This document shows, piece after piece, positions 50,404 to 59,880 of a stretch of 64,000 bases of DNA. The DNA is from Udaeobacter sp025935755 (lineage in GTDB: Bacteria; Verrucomicrobiota; Verrucomicrobiia; Chthoniobacterales; UBA10450), in NCBI GenBank assembly GCA_036278715.1, contig DASUKN010000105.1:13103-77102 (forward strand). The letters are read 5' to 3'. Within the stretch, counting starts at the first letter, position 1. Each line of letters starts with the position of its first letter. The notes beneath the pieces are model-generated. The model was not told the DNA's origin. It did not search any database and saw nothing but the letters and a program-made list of their open reading frames with translations. The position numbers and the translations under genes are program-made.

Positions 50404-52020
50404 CTAGCTGCCGAAGCTCGTCGAAGCAGTAGCGGCTGAAGTTGTGCCGGGATCGACGACCCCGGCTGCAGGGGTTGTCGGTCGCCGCAGCATCAACGCG
50501 ACATTAACTATCTCGCACTTTAGCCACCGACGCAGCCCGCGTGAGAATTGCTTACGCAGCCGCGCGTCGGGAACGAAACCGTCGTAAAGTTCGCGCCAGC
50601 CGGCGTTTCGCCTGCCATAGTAGCCAGTCGCCCATCTGCGGTTGGCTATAGTCGTTAGGCGGCGGCTGTAAAAATTCATTATTTTTCGCACGAACTTACC
50701 GCCGTGCCCGCTGAACGGTAAATGGAGAAATTCGCGTTCCGGGTCGCGATAGACTGCTCTTACCAAACCTGTGTAATAACTGCTTACGTCGAGCAGCAAC
50801 GCTGTGGACATCAACTCTGCGTCGCCCATGTAAAAGTACTTGTCCTTGTATAGACTCTCGAACCACGAACGGTAAGCAACCGGGTATTGTTCGTTGTAAT
50901 GGCGAACGCTCTCGGCGACATCCTCGCCTGCCAGACTACGCGCAACAAAACGCGCCACGTAATAGGAAGTGTAGGAACAAAAATCGAGACCCGGACTATA
51001 AAGCGGATCAATAAACCCGGCCGCATCGCCCACCATGGCCCAGCCGTCATCGCAAACTTTTTCGCTGTAGTACGGCAGCGCCGAGAGCGCATGCACGTCG
51101 CCTTCGATTACTTTCGCTGCGCCGAAAATCTCACGCCCGACGGGATGTTGCAAAATGTGCGCGTGCAGTCGTTGGCCCAGACTCGGTCCCTCTGGAAATT
51201 TGAAAATGCGGCTGTCGTAAACAATACCGGCACTGACATCGCCGCCCTGCAACGGAATGATCCAGACCCACCAGCCGCGTCCGAAAAGATGATTGGTTGC
51301 CCATTCGCGCCCAGTGCGACAATCATTCGCGTAATCGGGAAATCGTTCCCGCCATTCGTAGCTGTCCCATTCTTTAACGCCGCTGAACCGCGCCCAGACC
51401 GCGTTGATGGGGTGCTCGGTATTCAGACGAAAATGTCCGAGCTTTCGCGCGAACATGGCCGCCCGGCCTGTTGCGTCAATGATCCAACGGCAGGTAGCGG
51501 TACGTTCGCCTGATTGTGGATCCTGCGAGCCCGCTTTGCCCGGCGTCGCGGAGCTCCGCCCTCCATTGGTCACAACGCTAACTTTTTGTCCGTTGGCGCC
51601 ATTCAACTCGAAACTTGTAACTTTTGCGGGACGCCATAAATCGCATCCGGAACGGCAAGCCAGCTCGAGCATGTGCGAATCGAGTTTGGCGCGATCGACT
51701 TGAAACCCGGGCAGCCGACTCTGGTAACGTGTGCCGATCTCGACGCAATCAATAAACGGTTGATCGGGCCGGTTCGAAAACCAGAGACGCAATCCCTGTT
51801 TTGGAAGGTGATGATGTCCAAGATAATGCGTCAACCCCAAAATCCGCGTCATGTAACAACTGCTCACTTCAGTCGTCGATTCGCCCACCTTGCGATCGAA
51901 TGCGGTTGTCTTTTCGATGATCAAAACACGCGCTTCGGGAAGTTTACGTTTCAGCATGAGCGCGGTTGCCGCGCCGGAAAACGCGCCTCCGATGATCACG
52001 ACGTCATAATCGTAGTTCAT
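50404..52020 (-). CDS. Flavin-dependent halogenase-like oxidoreductase
   Basis: A 538-residue FAD enzyme. The dinucleotide-binding motif GGAFSG is at residues 11-16, IEKTTAFDRKVGEST follows, and GWWVWIIP at 249-256 is the WxWxIP signature of flavin-dependent tryptophan halogenases, which prevents monooxygenase activity. VGDAAGFIDPLYSPGLDF is the second FAD motif. The C-terminal 70 residues are low complexity. A halide and an aromatic substrate are expected, but neither is known here, and a tailoring oxidoreductase without halogenation is also possible. No biosynthetic cluster is nearby. Start at 52020. Confidence 0.85.
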   Translation of the reverse strand: MNYDYDVVIIGGAFSGAATALMLKRKLPEARVLIIEKTTAFDRKVGESTTEVSSCYMTRILGLTHYLGHHHLPKQGLRLWFSNRPDQPFIDCVEIGTRYQSRLPGFQVDRAKLDSHMLELACRSGCDLWRPAKVTSFELNGANGQKVSVVTNGGRSSATPGKAGSQDPQSGERTATCRWIIDATGRAAMFARKLGHFRLNTEHPINAVWARFSGVKEWDSYEWRERFPDYANDCRTGREWATNHLFGRGWWVWIIPLQGGDVSAGIVYDSRIFKFPEGPSLGQRLHAHILQHPVGREIFGAAKVIEGDVHALSALPYYSEKVCDDGWAMVGDAAGFIDPLYSPGLDFCSYTSYYVARFVARSLAGEDVAESVRHYNEQYPVAYRSWFESLYKDKYFYMGDAELMSTALLLDVSSYYTGLVRAVYRDPEREFLHLPFSGHGGKFVRKIMNFYSRRLTTIANRRWATGYYGRRNAGWRELYDGFVPDARLRKQFSRGLRRWLKCEIVNVALMLRRPTTPAAGVVDPGTTSAATASTSFGS

Positions 52021-52140
52021 CGCCCGAACAGGATGGCCTTTATACCGCTCTAGAGCAAGAGCGTCGAGTGAGGCAAACAACCGTCTCTGCGTCGAGAGCG
52101 AGGACAGCACTGACTATTTCGGTTGAGCCTACATTGTCGT

Positions 52141-52158
52141 GCAGGCAGGATTGCCTGC
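52141..52158. repeat. Hairpin just upstream of nagA
   Basis: GCAGGCA and TGCCTGC form a perfect stem around GGAT, ending 9 bases before the nagA ATG, where a ribosome site should be. It may be another dispersed hairpin or a control element for nagA translation or transcription. Confidence 0.5.
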
Positions 52159-52167
52159 ATCACGAGA

Positions 52168-53319
52168 ATGATCTTTACTAACGCGCGTTTGATTTTCCCC
52201 GATGAAATTCGCGAGGGGATTGATGTTGTCGTAGCAGACGGAAAAATCGCTGCAATAAACGCGCGATCGTCGACCGATCGAAGAGATGAGGTCATCGATC
52301 TGAATGGAAATTATCTTGCGCCCGGTTTCATCGATCTCCATGTGCACGGCGCGGTCGGCCGCGATACGATGGAAGCATCGGCAGACGCATTTAAGGCGAT
52401 TTGCGATTTCCACGCGACTGGCGGAACGACCTCGCTTCTCCTCACGACAGTGACAGCGCCACTCGACCAGATCGTGAAAGTGTTGGAAGGCTCTCGCAAA
52501 ATTCGATCAACGATTAGTGCGATTGCCGGCATTCATGTCGAAGGACCATTCATCTCGAAACGAAAAGCAGGAGCGCAACGCACCGAATTCATTCAGGATC
52601 CTTCACCTGCTGCAGTGCGGCATCTGCTCGGATACGGGGACGTTCTGAAGCGTGTCACGATCGCGCCTGAACTGCCGGGAGCGCTGAATGCAATAGAGGC
52701 ACTACACGAGCATGGAATCAGCGTGAGCGGCGGACATAGCGACGCCTGGGACGAAGATGCCCAGGCCGGATTTAATCGTGGCATGCGCAGCGTAACGCAC
52801 ACATTTAACTGCATGTCGAGCGGACGGCGTCGTGGCGTTCATCGCGTCGCCGGTTTGCTTGAGTTTGCACTGAGCGAATCGGCAGTCAGTTGTGAACTAA
52901 TCGCCGACGGCCATCACGTTTCACCCACTCTAATGAAAATGTTGTACCGCGCGAAAGGTCCACAGGGAATCTGTCTGATCACTGATGCAACCGCCGGTGC
53001 TGGATTGCCGGAAGGATCCGCGTTTTCGCTCTCGGGCAAGGATTGCGTCGTGGAAGATGGAGCCTGCCTTCTCGCTGACCGTTCAGCGCTTGCCGGCAGT
53101 GCGGCGCGAATGATCGATGTGGTCCGCACGATGGTGCGCGACGTTGAGGTTCCTTTAAATGAAGCCGTCGCCATGGCGACTCAAAATCCTGCGCGCGCGA
53201 TCGGCCTGGAAACGAAAGGTCGTCTGGCTATCGGAGCGCACGCCGATTTCGTTGTGCTTTCGCCGAAAATGCAAGTTGTGCGAACGTTTGCCGCTGGCCG
53301 AGAGATTTGGTCTGGTTAA
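52168..53319 (+). CDS. nagA: N-acetylglucosamine-6-phosphate deacetylase
   Basis: A 383-residue amidohydrolase that deacetylates GlcNAc-6-P, a step of amino-sugar use and cell-wall recycling. The metal-binding FIDLHVHGAVGRDTM, GIHVEGPFI, VTIAPEL, GGHSDAW, THTFNCMS, ELIADGHHV and LITDATAG are all present in family order. The start at 52168 gives the usual IFTNARLIF opening. It is divergent from the halogenase-like gene, 147 bases apart, with a hairpin right before its start. No nagB, nagK or PTS is adjacent. Confidence 0.93.
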   Translation: MIFTNARLIFPDEIREGIDVVVADGKIAAINARSSTDRRDEVIDLNGNYLAPGFIDLHVHGAVGRDTMEASADAFKAICDFHATGGTTSLLLTTVTAPLDQIVKVLEGSRKIRSTISAIAGIHVEGPFISKRKAGAQRTEFIQDPSPAAVRHLLGYGDVLKRVTIAPELPGALNAIEALHEHGISVSGGHSDAWDEDAQAGFNRGMRSVTHTFNCMSSGRRRGVHRVAGLLEFALSESAVSCELIADGHHVSPTLMKMLYRAKGPQGICLITDATAGAGLPEGSAFSLSGKDCVVEDGACLLADRSALAGSAARMIDVVRTMVRDVEVPLNEAVAMATQNPARAIGLETKGRLAIGAHADFVVLSPKMQVVRTFAAGREIWSG

Positions 53320-53413
53320 CACAGCGGGTTAAAGCGGGCGTAAATCGCCTGACCAACACCCACCCGTTTCAACCGTTTTGCCGGAAACAGTGGAAAGCGT
53401 TGTTAAGAACATT

Positions 53414-54502
53414 CTACAGCGTCATCAGAAATTCCGAGATGTCGAGCGCGGCGCGTGGGCGGCTGAGCTTGCTGATATTGCCAGCCCATTCCCGCCATTG
53501 TTTCGCATCGTCATCGAACGCGCGCCGCACCTGATTGACAACCTCTCGTGGCGAGTGCGCAATCACGCCTGAATTCGTTTCGACGATTAGTTGCGCATTG
53601 CCCTCCTCCTGGCCAGCAACGACGTGATTGATAATCATGGGACATTTCGCAGCAACCGCTTCCTGGACTGTGGCGCCACCGGCTTTGCCAATGAGCAAAT
53701 GGTTTTCGTGCATCATACGAGGAAGTTCGTTTGTCCAGCCAACAATGTTGATTCGGTGACCATCTGCGGCTGCTTCGATCTCGGACCGGAGCTCATCATT
53801 GCGCCCGATTGTGACGGTAAGATCCAGATCAAGCTTTGCGAGAATGCGGACCAGTTCCGGTGCGCCCCGCTTGGCGACATTGATCATGTACAAAACCCGC
53901 CGATTGGAGCTCGCGGAAGGCAATGGGCGGTCTTCAGTGAAATCTGCAAATTTTGGACTCACCGGAAACCCAAACACCCTGATTTTATCGGGTGCGACAC
54001 CGTTGGTCCGCAGCACGTCCGCGCTTTGCTCGTTTGCAACAATGAAATAATCGGCAGGACTACGATACCAGGATGCGTTGATAGTGATTGAGTCTGTGAC
54101 AATGACTACACATTTACAGACTCTGTTGGCTCCTAAAATCTCGTGCAGCACATTGGCATACGAGGGGAAAGAACAGACTACAATGTCTGGCTGAAAACGG
54201 TCCAGCACGGGAGCAAACTGGGCCTTCAACCGGGTCAGTCGCCGGAATTCCGTGTCGTAATTTGTCTTTCGATCCAGCCAGCGATAGACCACTCCCCAGG
54301 CATGCGGGGCGTAATCTATCAGCGCGAGATAACTCCGCCGCACCAGCTCGTTGAGCCAACCGTATGCTTCGGCGAACAGGTCGCGCAATTCCACCGTCGC
54401 CCGGTCCGCAGCGATACGAGCCAGCCCGTCGCGCACCGCTCTCGCAGCGGTGTTGTGACCCTCTCCGAAGCCGGCGGTCAGGATCAATATTTTCTTCTTC
54501 AT
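53414..54502 (-). CDS. MGDG-synthase-like glycosyltransferase
   Basis: A 362-residue GT-B enzyme of the MGDG synthase/diacylglycerol glucosyltransferase (UgtP) family. The N-terminal ILILTAGFGEGHNTAARAVRDGL binds the lipid acceptor; VTIGRNDELRSEI, IVGWTNELPRMMHENHLLIGKAGGATVQEA form the nucleotide-sugar part. It would transfer glucose or galactose to diacylglycerol in the inner membrane. ATG 54502. The divergent BrkB-like membrane protein is 114 bases away. Confidence 0.87.
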   Translation of the reverse strand: MKKKILILTAGFGEGHNTAARAVRDGLARIAADRATVELRDLFAEAYGWLNELVRRSYLALIDYAPHAWGVVYRWLDRKTNYDTEFRRLTRLKAQFAPVLDRFQPDIVVCSFPSYANVLHEILGANRVCKCVVIVTDSITINASWYRSPADYFIVANEQSADVLRTNGVAPDKIRVFGFPVSPKFADFTEDRPLPSASSNRRVLYMINVAKRGAPELVRILAKLDLDLTVTIGRNDELRSEIEAAADGHRINIVGWTNELPRMMHENHLLIGKAGGATVQEAVAAKCPMIINHVVAGQEEGNAQLIVETNSGVIAHSPREVVNQVRRAFDDDAKQWREWAGNISKLSRPRAALDISEFLMTL

Positions 54503-54616
54503 CAGGGGACTCGAACTACGATCAAAGCCAGAAGCAGATGGAAGTCACTCGCGAAAGCCCGCGACTGCGGAGACTTTAATGGATATTTGTGACCCGCAAA
54601 GTAAACTCCTCCGGAG

Positions 54617-55510
54617 ATGAAATATCTCAGATTTATTTGGAGTGTTGCGCGCCGGCTGATCTGGGAAACTGCAACGGATAACACGACCGGGCTCGCCGCG
54701 CAGATGGCCTATCTGCTTCTTTTTGCGCTAGCTCCCGGAACCTTGTTTCTCTGGCATCTACTGGGTCTGTTCGGCACGGATCCGACCAAATTACACCGGA
54801 TGTATGTGCTGTTACGGAGCTTCATGCCGCCGGATCCAAAAGTGCAGGACATTCTGGATTCTGCCATAGCGAGCGTCGTGGTGACGGGCACAAGCGGACT
54901 GCTCGCGAATGCCGGCATCATTCTCGGAATTTATTTCGGGACGATTTTCATCGCCACAGTTTCACGCGCACTCAGTCAGATGCACGGAGTCCAGGAAGAC
55001 CGTCATTGGTGGTCCAAATATATCATCTCATTTTTCATGCTTTTTTGGTTTGGGATTGTCATCGTATTTAGTTTTAATGCCGTCGTTTTTGGCGAAAAGC
55101 TTGCCGGGATTGCAGAAGTAAATTGGCAACTCTCATTTCCGCTCCAGGCATGGATCGCGCGGCTGAATCTTCCGTTGACTGGCGTGGCGCTGGTCGGGCT
55201 CGCCCTTGCGCTTTATCTTTTGACGCCGGAAAACTATTTGACGATCCGTCAGGCATTGCCCGGCGCGATTTTCTTTGCGGTCTTCTGGATCATCGCAACG
55301 AAGCTTTTCCAGCTGTACGTAGTTCGATATGATCGTTACAACCCGACTTATCTCGCGCTGGCATCGATCATTGTACTGCTCACATGGATGTATCTCACTT
55401 GTCTACTCCTATTACTTGGAGGCAAACTGAACGCCATCATCCGGCGTCAACGCGAGAAGATGCGTGTGGTCGAGCCTCTCACGCCCGCGCCGGCGGCACC
55501 AGTCAGCTGA
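54617..55510 (+). CDS. YihY/BrkB family membrane protein
   Basis: A 297-residue inner-membrane protein with six predicted helices: the N-terminal conserved AAQMAYLLLFALAPGTLFLW, SGLLANAGIILGIYFGTIFIATVSRALSQMHG and the C-terminal ASIIVLLTWMYLTCLLLLLGGKLNAII are the YihY/BrkB (RNase BN-annotated) family signature. The true role is debated; lipid or substrate flipping has been proposed, and nuclease activity is doubtful. Divergent from the glycosyltransferase, which could act on the same lipids. Confidence 0.9.
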   Translation: MKYLRFIWSVARRLIWETATDNTTGLAAQMAYLLLFALAPGTLFLWHLLGLFGTDPTKLHRMYVLLRSFMPPDPKVQDILDSAIASVVVTGTSGLLANAGIILGIYFGTIFIATVSRALSQMHGVQEDRHWWSKYIISFFMLFWFGIVIVFSFNAVVFGEKLAGIAEVNWQLSFPLQAWIARLNLPLTGVALVGLALALYLLTPENYLTIRQALPGAIFFAVFWIIATKLFQLYVVRYDRYNPTYLALASIIVLLTWMYLTCLLLLLGGKLNAIIRRQREKMRVVEPLTPAPAAPVS

Positions 55511-55599
55511 TCGCTCGAGTCGATCGAAGTTGACCGAACCCGGAAGTCAAAAGTCAGCGCCTTGCTCTTAAATTTTTTCATAAATCAATGCGCTAACCG

Positions 55600-56682
55600 T
55601 TGATCGCATCGCGCACTCTGTTACTCTCCGTTGCAGTGCTGCGCTTTCGCATTTGGCTCGCAACCGCGCTTGCATTTGGCGCATTGATCACCGGTCTGCT
55701 GCGCGCCGAAGTCAGTGAAGAAAAACGGCGCGATCAATCCGAGGAAACCGGGACACGCTCGGCGTCCACTCCAAAACCGAAAAAATCTCCAACGCCAAAA
55801 GGGAAGCACCGGCACACTCCCACGCCGAGACCAAAAACAGGAAAGACCAAATCCGACGGTAAAAAGGCCTCGAGCAAAACGACAAAAACCGCGAAGTCGA
55901 AGTCGGCGGTAAAAGAAGAAACCCCCAGGCCGCGCAAGACGCCGACGCCCCAAATAGAAGAAGCGCGCGCCGGATCCGAAACGCCGGCGCCGCCGCCACG
56001 GGCAATTGCGCTGCCAACGGCAATCCCCTCGCCACAGCCCGGGACCACGCGTCCCGTTTCAGCCGGCGGACCGCCTCAGGTTGTCATCGAAAAATCCGGC
56101 ATCGAGGAGGACCAGGGATTGGAGCCTCCGCCATCGCCGCCGCCGCGGCGAGGTTTTTGGCCGTGGAGCCGCCCGGTCAGCTATCGTTACCTAACGAGTT
56201 CGGTCATCGATGCGATCCGGCGTGCGCCGGTGAAACGACGCAGGTGGCAGTTCATTGTGGTACACAATAGCGGTACTCGGCAGGGAAACGCCCGGGTGTT
56301 CGACTATTACCACAAACATGTTCGGCGGATGCAGAACGGTCTCGCTTATCATTTTGTGATCGGCAACGGGACCTCAACCGGCAATGGACAGGTCGAAGTT
56401 GGTGATCGGTGGCGGCGCCAGATCAATGGCGGCCATGTGCATAGCGATTATCTGAACAATATCTCGCTCGGAATTTGTCTTGTGGGCGATTTCAACCGGG
56501 ACCAGCCGACCCGCGCACAGCTCGACGCGTGCGAGGAACTCATCCGCTATTTGAGAAACCGTTGCGGCAAAACCGAGAGAGGCACGATACCGGTGAAGCC
56601 ACACCGGGACATCAATCCGCCGCGCTGGCCCACCGATTGCCCAGGCGATGCTTTTCCTTACTCGTGGTTCCGCCGGTTCTAA
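55600..56682 (+). CDS. PGRP-type amidase with Lys/Pro-rich linker
   Basis: A 360-residue protein: an N-terminal membrane anchor or signal (VAVLRFRIWLATALAFGALITG), a long disordered part (residues about 40-195) rich in Lys, Pro, Thr and Arg, and a C-terminal Amidase_2/PGRP domain (about 205-360). The latter includes WQFIVVHNSGTRQGN with a zinc histidine, NGLAYHFVIGNG, LGICLVGDFN, and VKPHRDINPPRWPTDCPGDAF with the last zinc ligands. It probably cleaves muramyl-alanine bonds. The start is a TTG at 55600; other starts inside the signal region are possible. Confidence 0.83.
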   Translation: MIASRTLLLSVAVLRFRIWLATALAFGALITGLLRAEVSEEKRRDQSEETGTRSASTPKPKKSPTPKGKHRHTPTPRPKTGKTKSDGKKASSKTTKTAKSKSAVKEETPRPRKTPTPQIEEARAGSETPAPPPRAIALPTAIPSPQPGTTRPVSAGGPPQVVIEKSGIEEDQGLEPPPSPPPRRGFWPWSRPVSYRYLTSSVIDAIRRAPVKRRRWQFIVVHNSGTRQGNARVFDYYHKHVRRMQNGLAYHFVIGNGTSTGNGQVEVGDRWRRQINGGHVHSDYLNNISLGICLVGDFNRDQPTRAQLDACEELIRYLRNRCGKTERGTIPVKPHRDINPPRWPTDCPGDAFPYSWFRRF

Positions 56683-56776
56683 AGTTTCCCTGAGCGGATC
56701 CCGCAGGCGCGGGAAAAGTCGAATAATCCCGGGAGTCACCGACAGTTTTGGCGACGGGATTTGAAGGCCTGGCCTC

Positions 56777-56796
56777 GCCCCGAACAGTTTCGGGGC
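56777..56796. terminator. Possible hairpin between convergent genes
   Basis: GCCCCGAA and TTCGGGGC pair around CAGT, between the amidase and a minus-strand gene. It is well placed to end both transcripts, but no T run follows on either strand. Confidence 0.35.
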
Positions 56797-56832
56797 TGCG
56801 TTGCAGGTCGACTTCTCTCCAGATGAAACATT

Positions 56833-57963
56833 TTATTTTCGTGTCGCGACGATCAGGTTAGCTTCCTTATAATTCCAGCGATAACCGAACCCGAATTCGA
56901 GCGCCGGCGGATTCGTTTGCTGGTAAAGCTCACGCAGGTGTGGCTGATCATATTGTTTGAACAGATCGATCGGGCCCAGATAAACGCCGAAAAAACGCAG
57001 GTTCCACTTGTTAGGATCGAAGTACGCGAGCGGAATCCCTGAATCATCCTGCACGATCATGTTGCTGTGATCGGAAATGAAATTGCGGATCGTGTTAAAA
57101 CTGCTTTCAAACAACAGGTACGATGGAGATTTTAGAAAACTCGCACCGGTGCCGAGGCGCTGGCAGAATTTCAGGAAACCCGGAGCTGCTTTGATGCCGC
57201 TATCAGAAACGTCGGTCGTGAAATAATACAGCGTCTGCGCGTCGCCTGATTGGTTGTCGGTGTAACGAATCCTCACTCCGGGAGTACTGCCTCCCTTCTT
57301 CTCCGGCGCAGATTCCTCAAACACACCAGCACTGTTGAGAGATCCGAACGAGACGCTTGTAATCGATTTGTCTGCGCGCGCGATGCAAGTGTACAGAATC
57401 GGCAGGACCCCATTCAGATTTTGCTCGTGCAGATCGATCTTCATATCCTTTGTAATGAAGTACGTCGTGTTCAGCGAAGACTTCATCGCGTTTTCCAGAT
57501 TTCCCAGTGCACCCGCCAGATTCGTGATGTGCAGGGGGTCCGGCGGCGGCCCCAGAGATTCTTTTCCGCAGAGAACATACACGGCGGCCTTGGGAAAAAA
57601 TTGATCAACGTATAAGAAATCCGGACCGCTAAACATGTAAAACACTACGGGAACCGGTTGAAGCGATTCGGGGAGATATGTCGCCTGCCATGCGTGCAAT
57701 TTTTGGAGCTGCCTGAGATTTATTTTTGAAAATTGCTCTTCAAAGAATGCTGCGTGCGCCTGCCACGCTGGATCGCGCGTGAGCGGCGCGAGCGCTGAAT
57801 CCTCCGGCACCGGCATTCCCGCGAGGAAGCGCGCAACATCGTTTGGCCCTGTGTTCACCGGAATGGCGCGCGGCACGCCTTCGGGATGCTGCTGCGCAGA
57901 AACAGCCGGCTGAGTCACCAGTGCGACAATTAATGCGAAAGCAGCCCAATTTGTTTTGATCAT
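56833..57963 (-). CDS. Secreted protein, unknown function
   Basis: A 376-residue exported protein with a signal peptide (MIKTNWAAFALIVALVTQPAVSA). The mature part has FLAGMPVPEDSALAPLTRDPAWQAHAAFF, the strand PVVFYMFSGPDFLYVDQFFP, a KGGSTPGVRIRYT core and the ending ALEFGFGYRWNYKEANLIVATRK. I recognise no family but the pattern is conserved in my memory for Verrucomicrobiota. It overlaps the APC permease by 4 bases (ATGA), so the two are cotranscribed. Confidence 0.78.
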   Translation of the reverse strand: MIKTNWAAFALIVALVTQPAVSAQQHPEGVPRAIPVNTGPNDVARFLAGMPVPEDSALAPLTRDPAWQAHAAFFEEQFSKINLRQLQKLHAWQATYLPESLQPVPVVFYMFSGPDFLYVDQFFPKAAVYVLCGKESLGPPPDPLHITNLAGALGNLENAMKSSLNTTYFITKDMKIDLHEQNLNGVLPILYTCIARADKSITSVSFGSLNSAGVFEESAPEKKGGSTPGVRIRYTDNQSGDAQTLYYFTTDVSDSGIKAAPGFLKFCQRLGTGASFLKSPSYLLFESSFNTIRNFISDHSNMIVQDDSGIPLAYFDPNKWNLRFFGVYLGPIDLFKQYDQPHLRELYQQTNPPALEFGFGYRWNYKEANLIVATRK

Positions 57964-59297
57964 AAAACATCACGGCGCGTGCCGGCACAGAAATACAACA
58001 GCACGCCCGACAACGCCGTGGCCAGACCTGCCAGCGATTCCGCAGTGTGCGAGCGCAACAAATAGAACATCATCCAAATCGTGATTATCGAAAACACAAT
58101 CGGAGGTATGGGGTACAGCCAAACCCGGTACGGTCGCCTCATTTCAGGGTTCCTGAAACGAAGCACGATCACGCCGAGCACAGCCAGCAACGAGCAAAGC
58201 AGCAAACTGAACTGCGTGTAACGAACGACGTCCTGGAAGCGCTGAGTTAATAGAAGAAGATTCACAAAGAGCAGTTGCAGGAGAACCGCATTCATTGGGA
58301 TCCCGTGTTCATTCTTCCGGCCAAGCCATCGCAGCAACCAATGATCCTCACCCATCGACATCGTTACACGTGGTCCAATCCACGTCATTGCACTGATCGC
58401 GGCAACCAGACCGAGACAGATGATCGCGCCAGCGAATCGCCCCCCGTTTTCGCCAAAAATATGCTTACCCGCGATTAATGCGACTTCGAGTTGGCCTTTC
58501 ATTTCTTCCGATGGCGTCGTAGCGAGAAAGATAGCGTTCAGCAGTACGTAAATCACGATCACCAGACTGGTGCCCACCAATAATGAGCGCGGTACGACTT
58601 TCTCCGGTCTCTTGATCTCGCTGCTGATGTACGCTGAAGCATTCCAACCGGAGTACGAATACATCACATAAACCAAGGCGACCGCGAAGGCGCCGTTGAG
58701 GATCGCCCCTTTGTCGCCAGCGGCCGGCAGGAAACTAATCTGCTGTCGTGACGACACAAAGAACCCTGCTCCGATCAGCGCGGCAATGAGGAGCAATTTC
58801 ACAAACGTCGAGGCATTCTGGAACAAGCTACCGAGTCGCAGATTTCTGAGATGAAAGGCCGTGACGATCCACACAACCACAAACGACAGCACCACTGGTG
58901 AACCGGCGTTGAAAACTCCATTGAAGTAATGTCCAAACGCCATCGCAGCGAGTGCAACCGGCGCCGCAAATCCCACGGTGGCGGATACGAATCCCGCCAT
59001 GAAGCCGAGCGCAGGATGATAAATTTTCGAAAGAAAATGATATTCGCCACCTGATCGCGGAAGAGCAGCAGCGAGTTCACCGTAACAGAGCGCCCCGCAG
59101 AGTGCGGCAATTCCACCGATGACCCAGAGCATCAACAGAGCGAACCCTGATTGAATATTAGTCAGCTGAAAACCCAGACTCGTGAAAATGCCGGTGCCAA
59201 TGATATTGGCGATGACGATCGAGCACGCAGTTACGAAACCGATGGTGCGCGTTGGTCGTGCAAGCCTAACAGAACCACTCTGGGTGAGCGTAGCCAT
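57960..59297 (-). CDS. APC-family amino acid permease
   Basis: A 445-residue inner-membrane transporter with about 12 helices. The N-terminal TACSIVIANIIGTGIFTSLGFQL is the substrate-binding GxG region of the APC superfamily; AALPRSGGEYHFLSKIY and the conserved helix-six SYSGWNASAYISSEIKRPEKVVPRSL also fit LAT/YcaM-type amino-acid permeases. It imports or exchanges amino acids or polyamines. Translation is coupled to the downstream secreted protein. Confidence 0.9.
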   Translation of the reverse strand: MATLTQSGSVRLARPTRTIGFVTACSIVIANIIGTGIFTSLGFQLTNIQSGFALLMLWVIGGIAALCGALCYGELAAALPRSGGEYHFLSKIYHPALGFMAGFVSATVGFAAPVALAAMAFGHYFNGVFNAGSPVVLSFVVVWIVTAFHLRNLRLGSLFQNASTFVKLLLIAALIGAGFFVSSRQQISFLPAAGDKGAILNGAFAVALVYVMYSYSGWNASAYISSEIKRPEKVVPRSLLVGTSLVIVIYVLLNAIFLATTPSEEMKGQLEVALIAGKHIFGENGGRFAGAIICLGLVAAISAMTWIGPRVTMSMGEDHWLLRWLGRKNEHGIPMNAVLLQLLFVNLLLLTQRFQDVVRYTQFSLLLCSLLAVLGVIVLRFRNPEMRRPYRVWLYPIPPIVFSIITIWMMFYLLRSHTAESLAGLATALSGVLLYFCAGTRRDVL

Positions 59298-59460
59298 CCG
59301 TGCAAAGCGTCTTCAACTTTCCTACTTCAGAACACGGATGCCAACATCGCACAAATACTTCAGTTCCAGTGATAGCTTCGACGTTCGCTTGCGGTTTCGA
59401 TGTTCGACACAGCTTTCCTCAGTTGTCAGGAATGCTTGAAGGTATCAGTTTGCAAGCAGC

Positions 59461-59880
59461 ATGAACACACATCCCAAGCTCTCGGTCGAAACAGCCACGC
59501 AACTCGCCGTTTTCCTTGCTAATCGTCCGGGCGCACTGGCCCGCGTGTGTGACGCGCTCGCCAATGCCGGCATCAACATTTACGCATTGGCCACATCCGA
59601 TACGGTCGATCACACTGTCGTTCGGATGGTGGTGAGTGATCCCACGAAAGCACTAATGCTCTTGGGCGAAGCAGGAGTGCTCGCGCTTGAAAGCGACGTA
59701 CTCACAATCGAGACCGCCAATCAACCCGGTATTTTGGCCAAAATCTCGGACCGCCTCGCCGATGCGAAAATAAACATCGAATACACTTATCTGGCCGCCG
59801 GCCATGAAATGGAAAAAGGCCTGATCATTCTGCGGCCATCGGATGTGGAACAGGCGCGGGTGGCACTTGAGGAGCTCTAG
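59461..59880 (+). CDS. Double ACT-domain protein
   Basis: A 139-residue regulator with two ACT domains: TQLAVFLANRPGALARVCDALANAGINI (about residues 13-40) and DVLTIETANQPGILAKISDRLADAKINI (about 79-108), each followed by a Y-x-x-A or Y-T-Y-L strand. Such stand-alone ACT proteins bind amino acids or other small ligands. Its stop overlaps the stop of the L,D-transpeptidase remnant by three bases. Divergent from the APC permease, 163 bases apart, which could hint at shared amino-acid control. This is inference. Confidence 0.87.
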   Translation: MNTHPKLSVETATQLAVFLANRPGALARVCDALANAGINIYALATSDTVDHTVVRMVVSDPTKALMLLGEAGVLALESDVLTIETANQPGILAKISDRLADAKINIEYTYLAAGHEMEKGLIILRPSDVEQARVALEEL

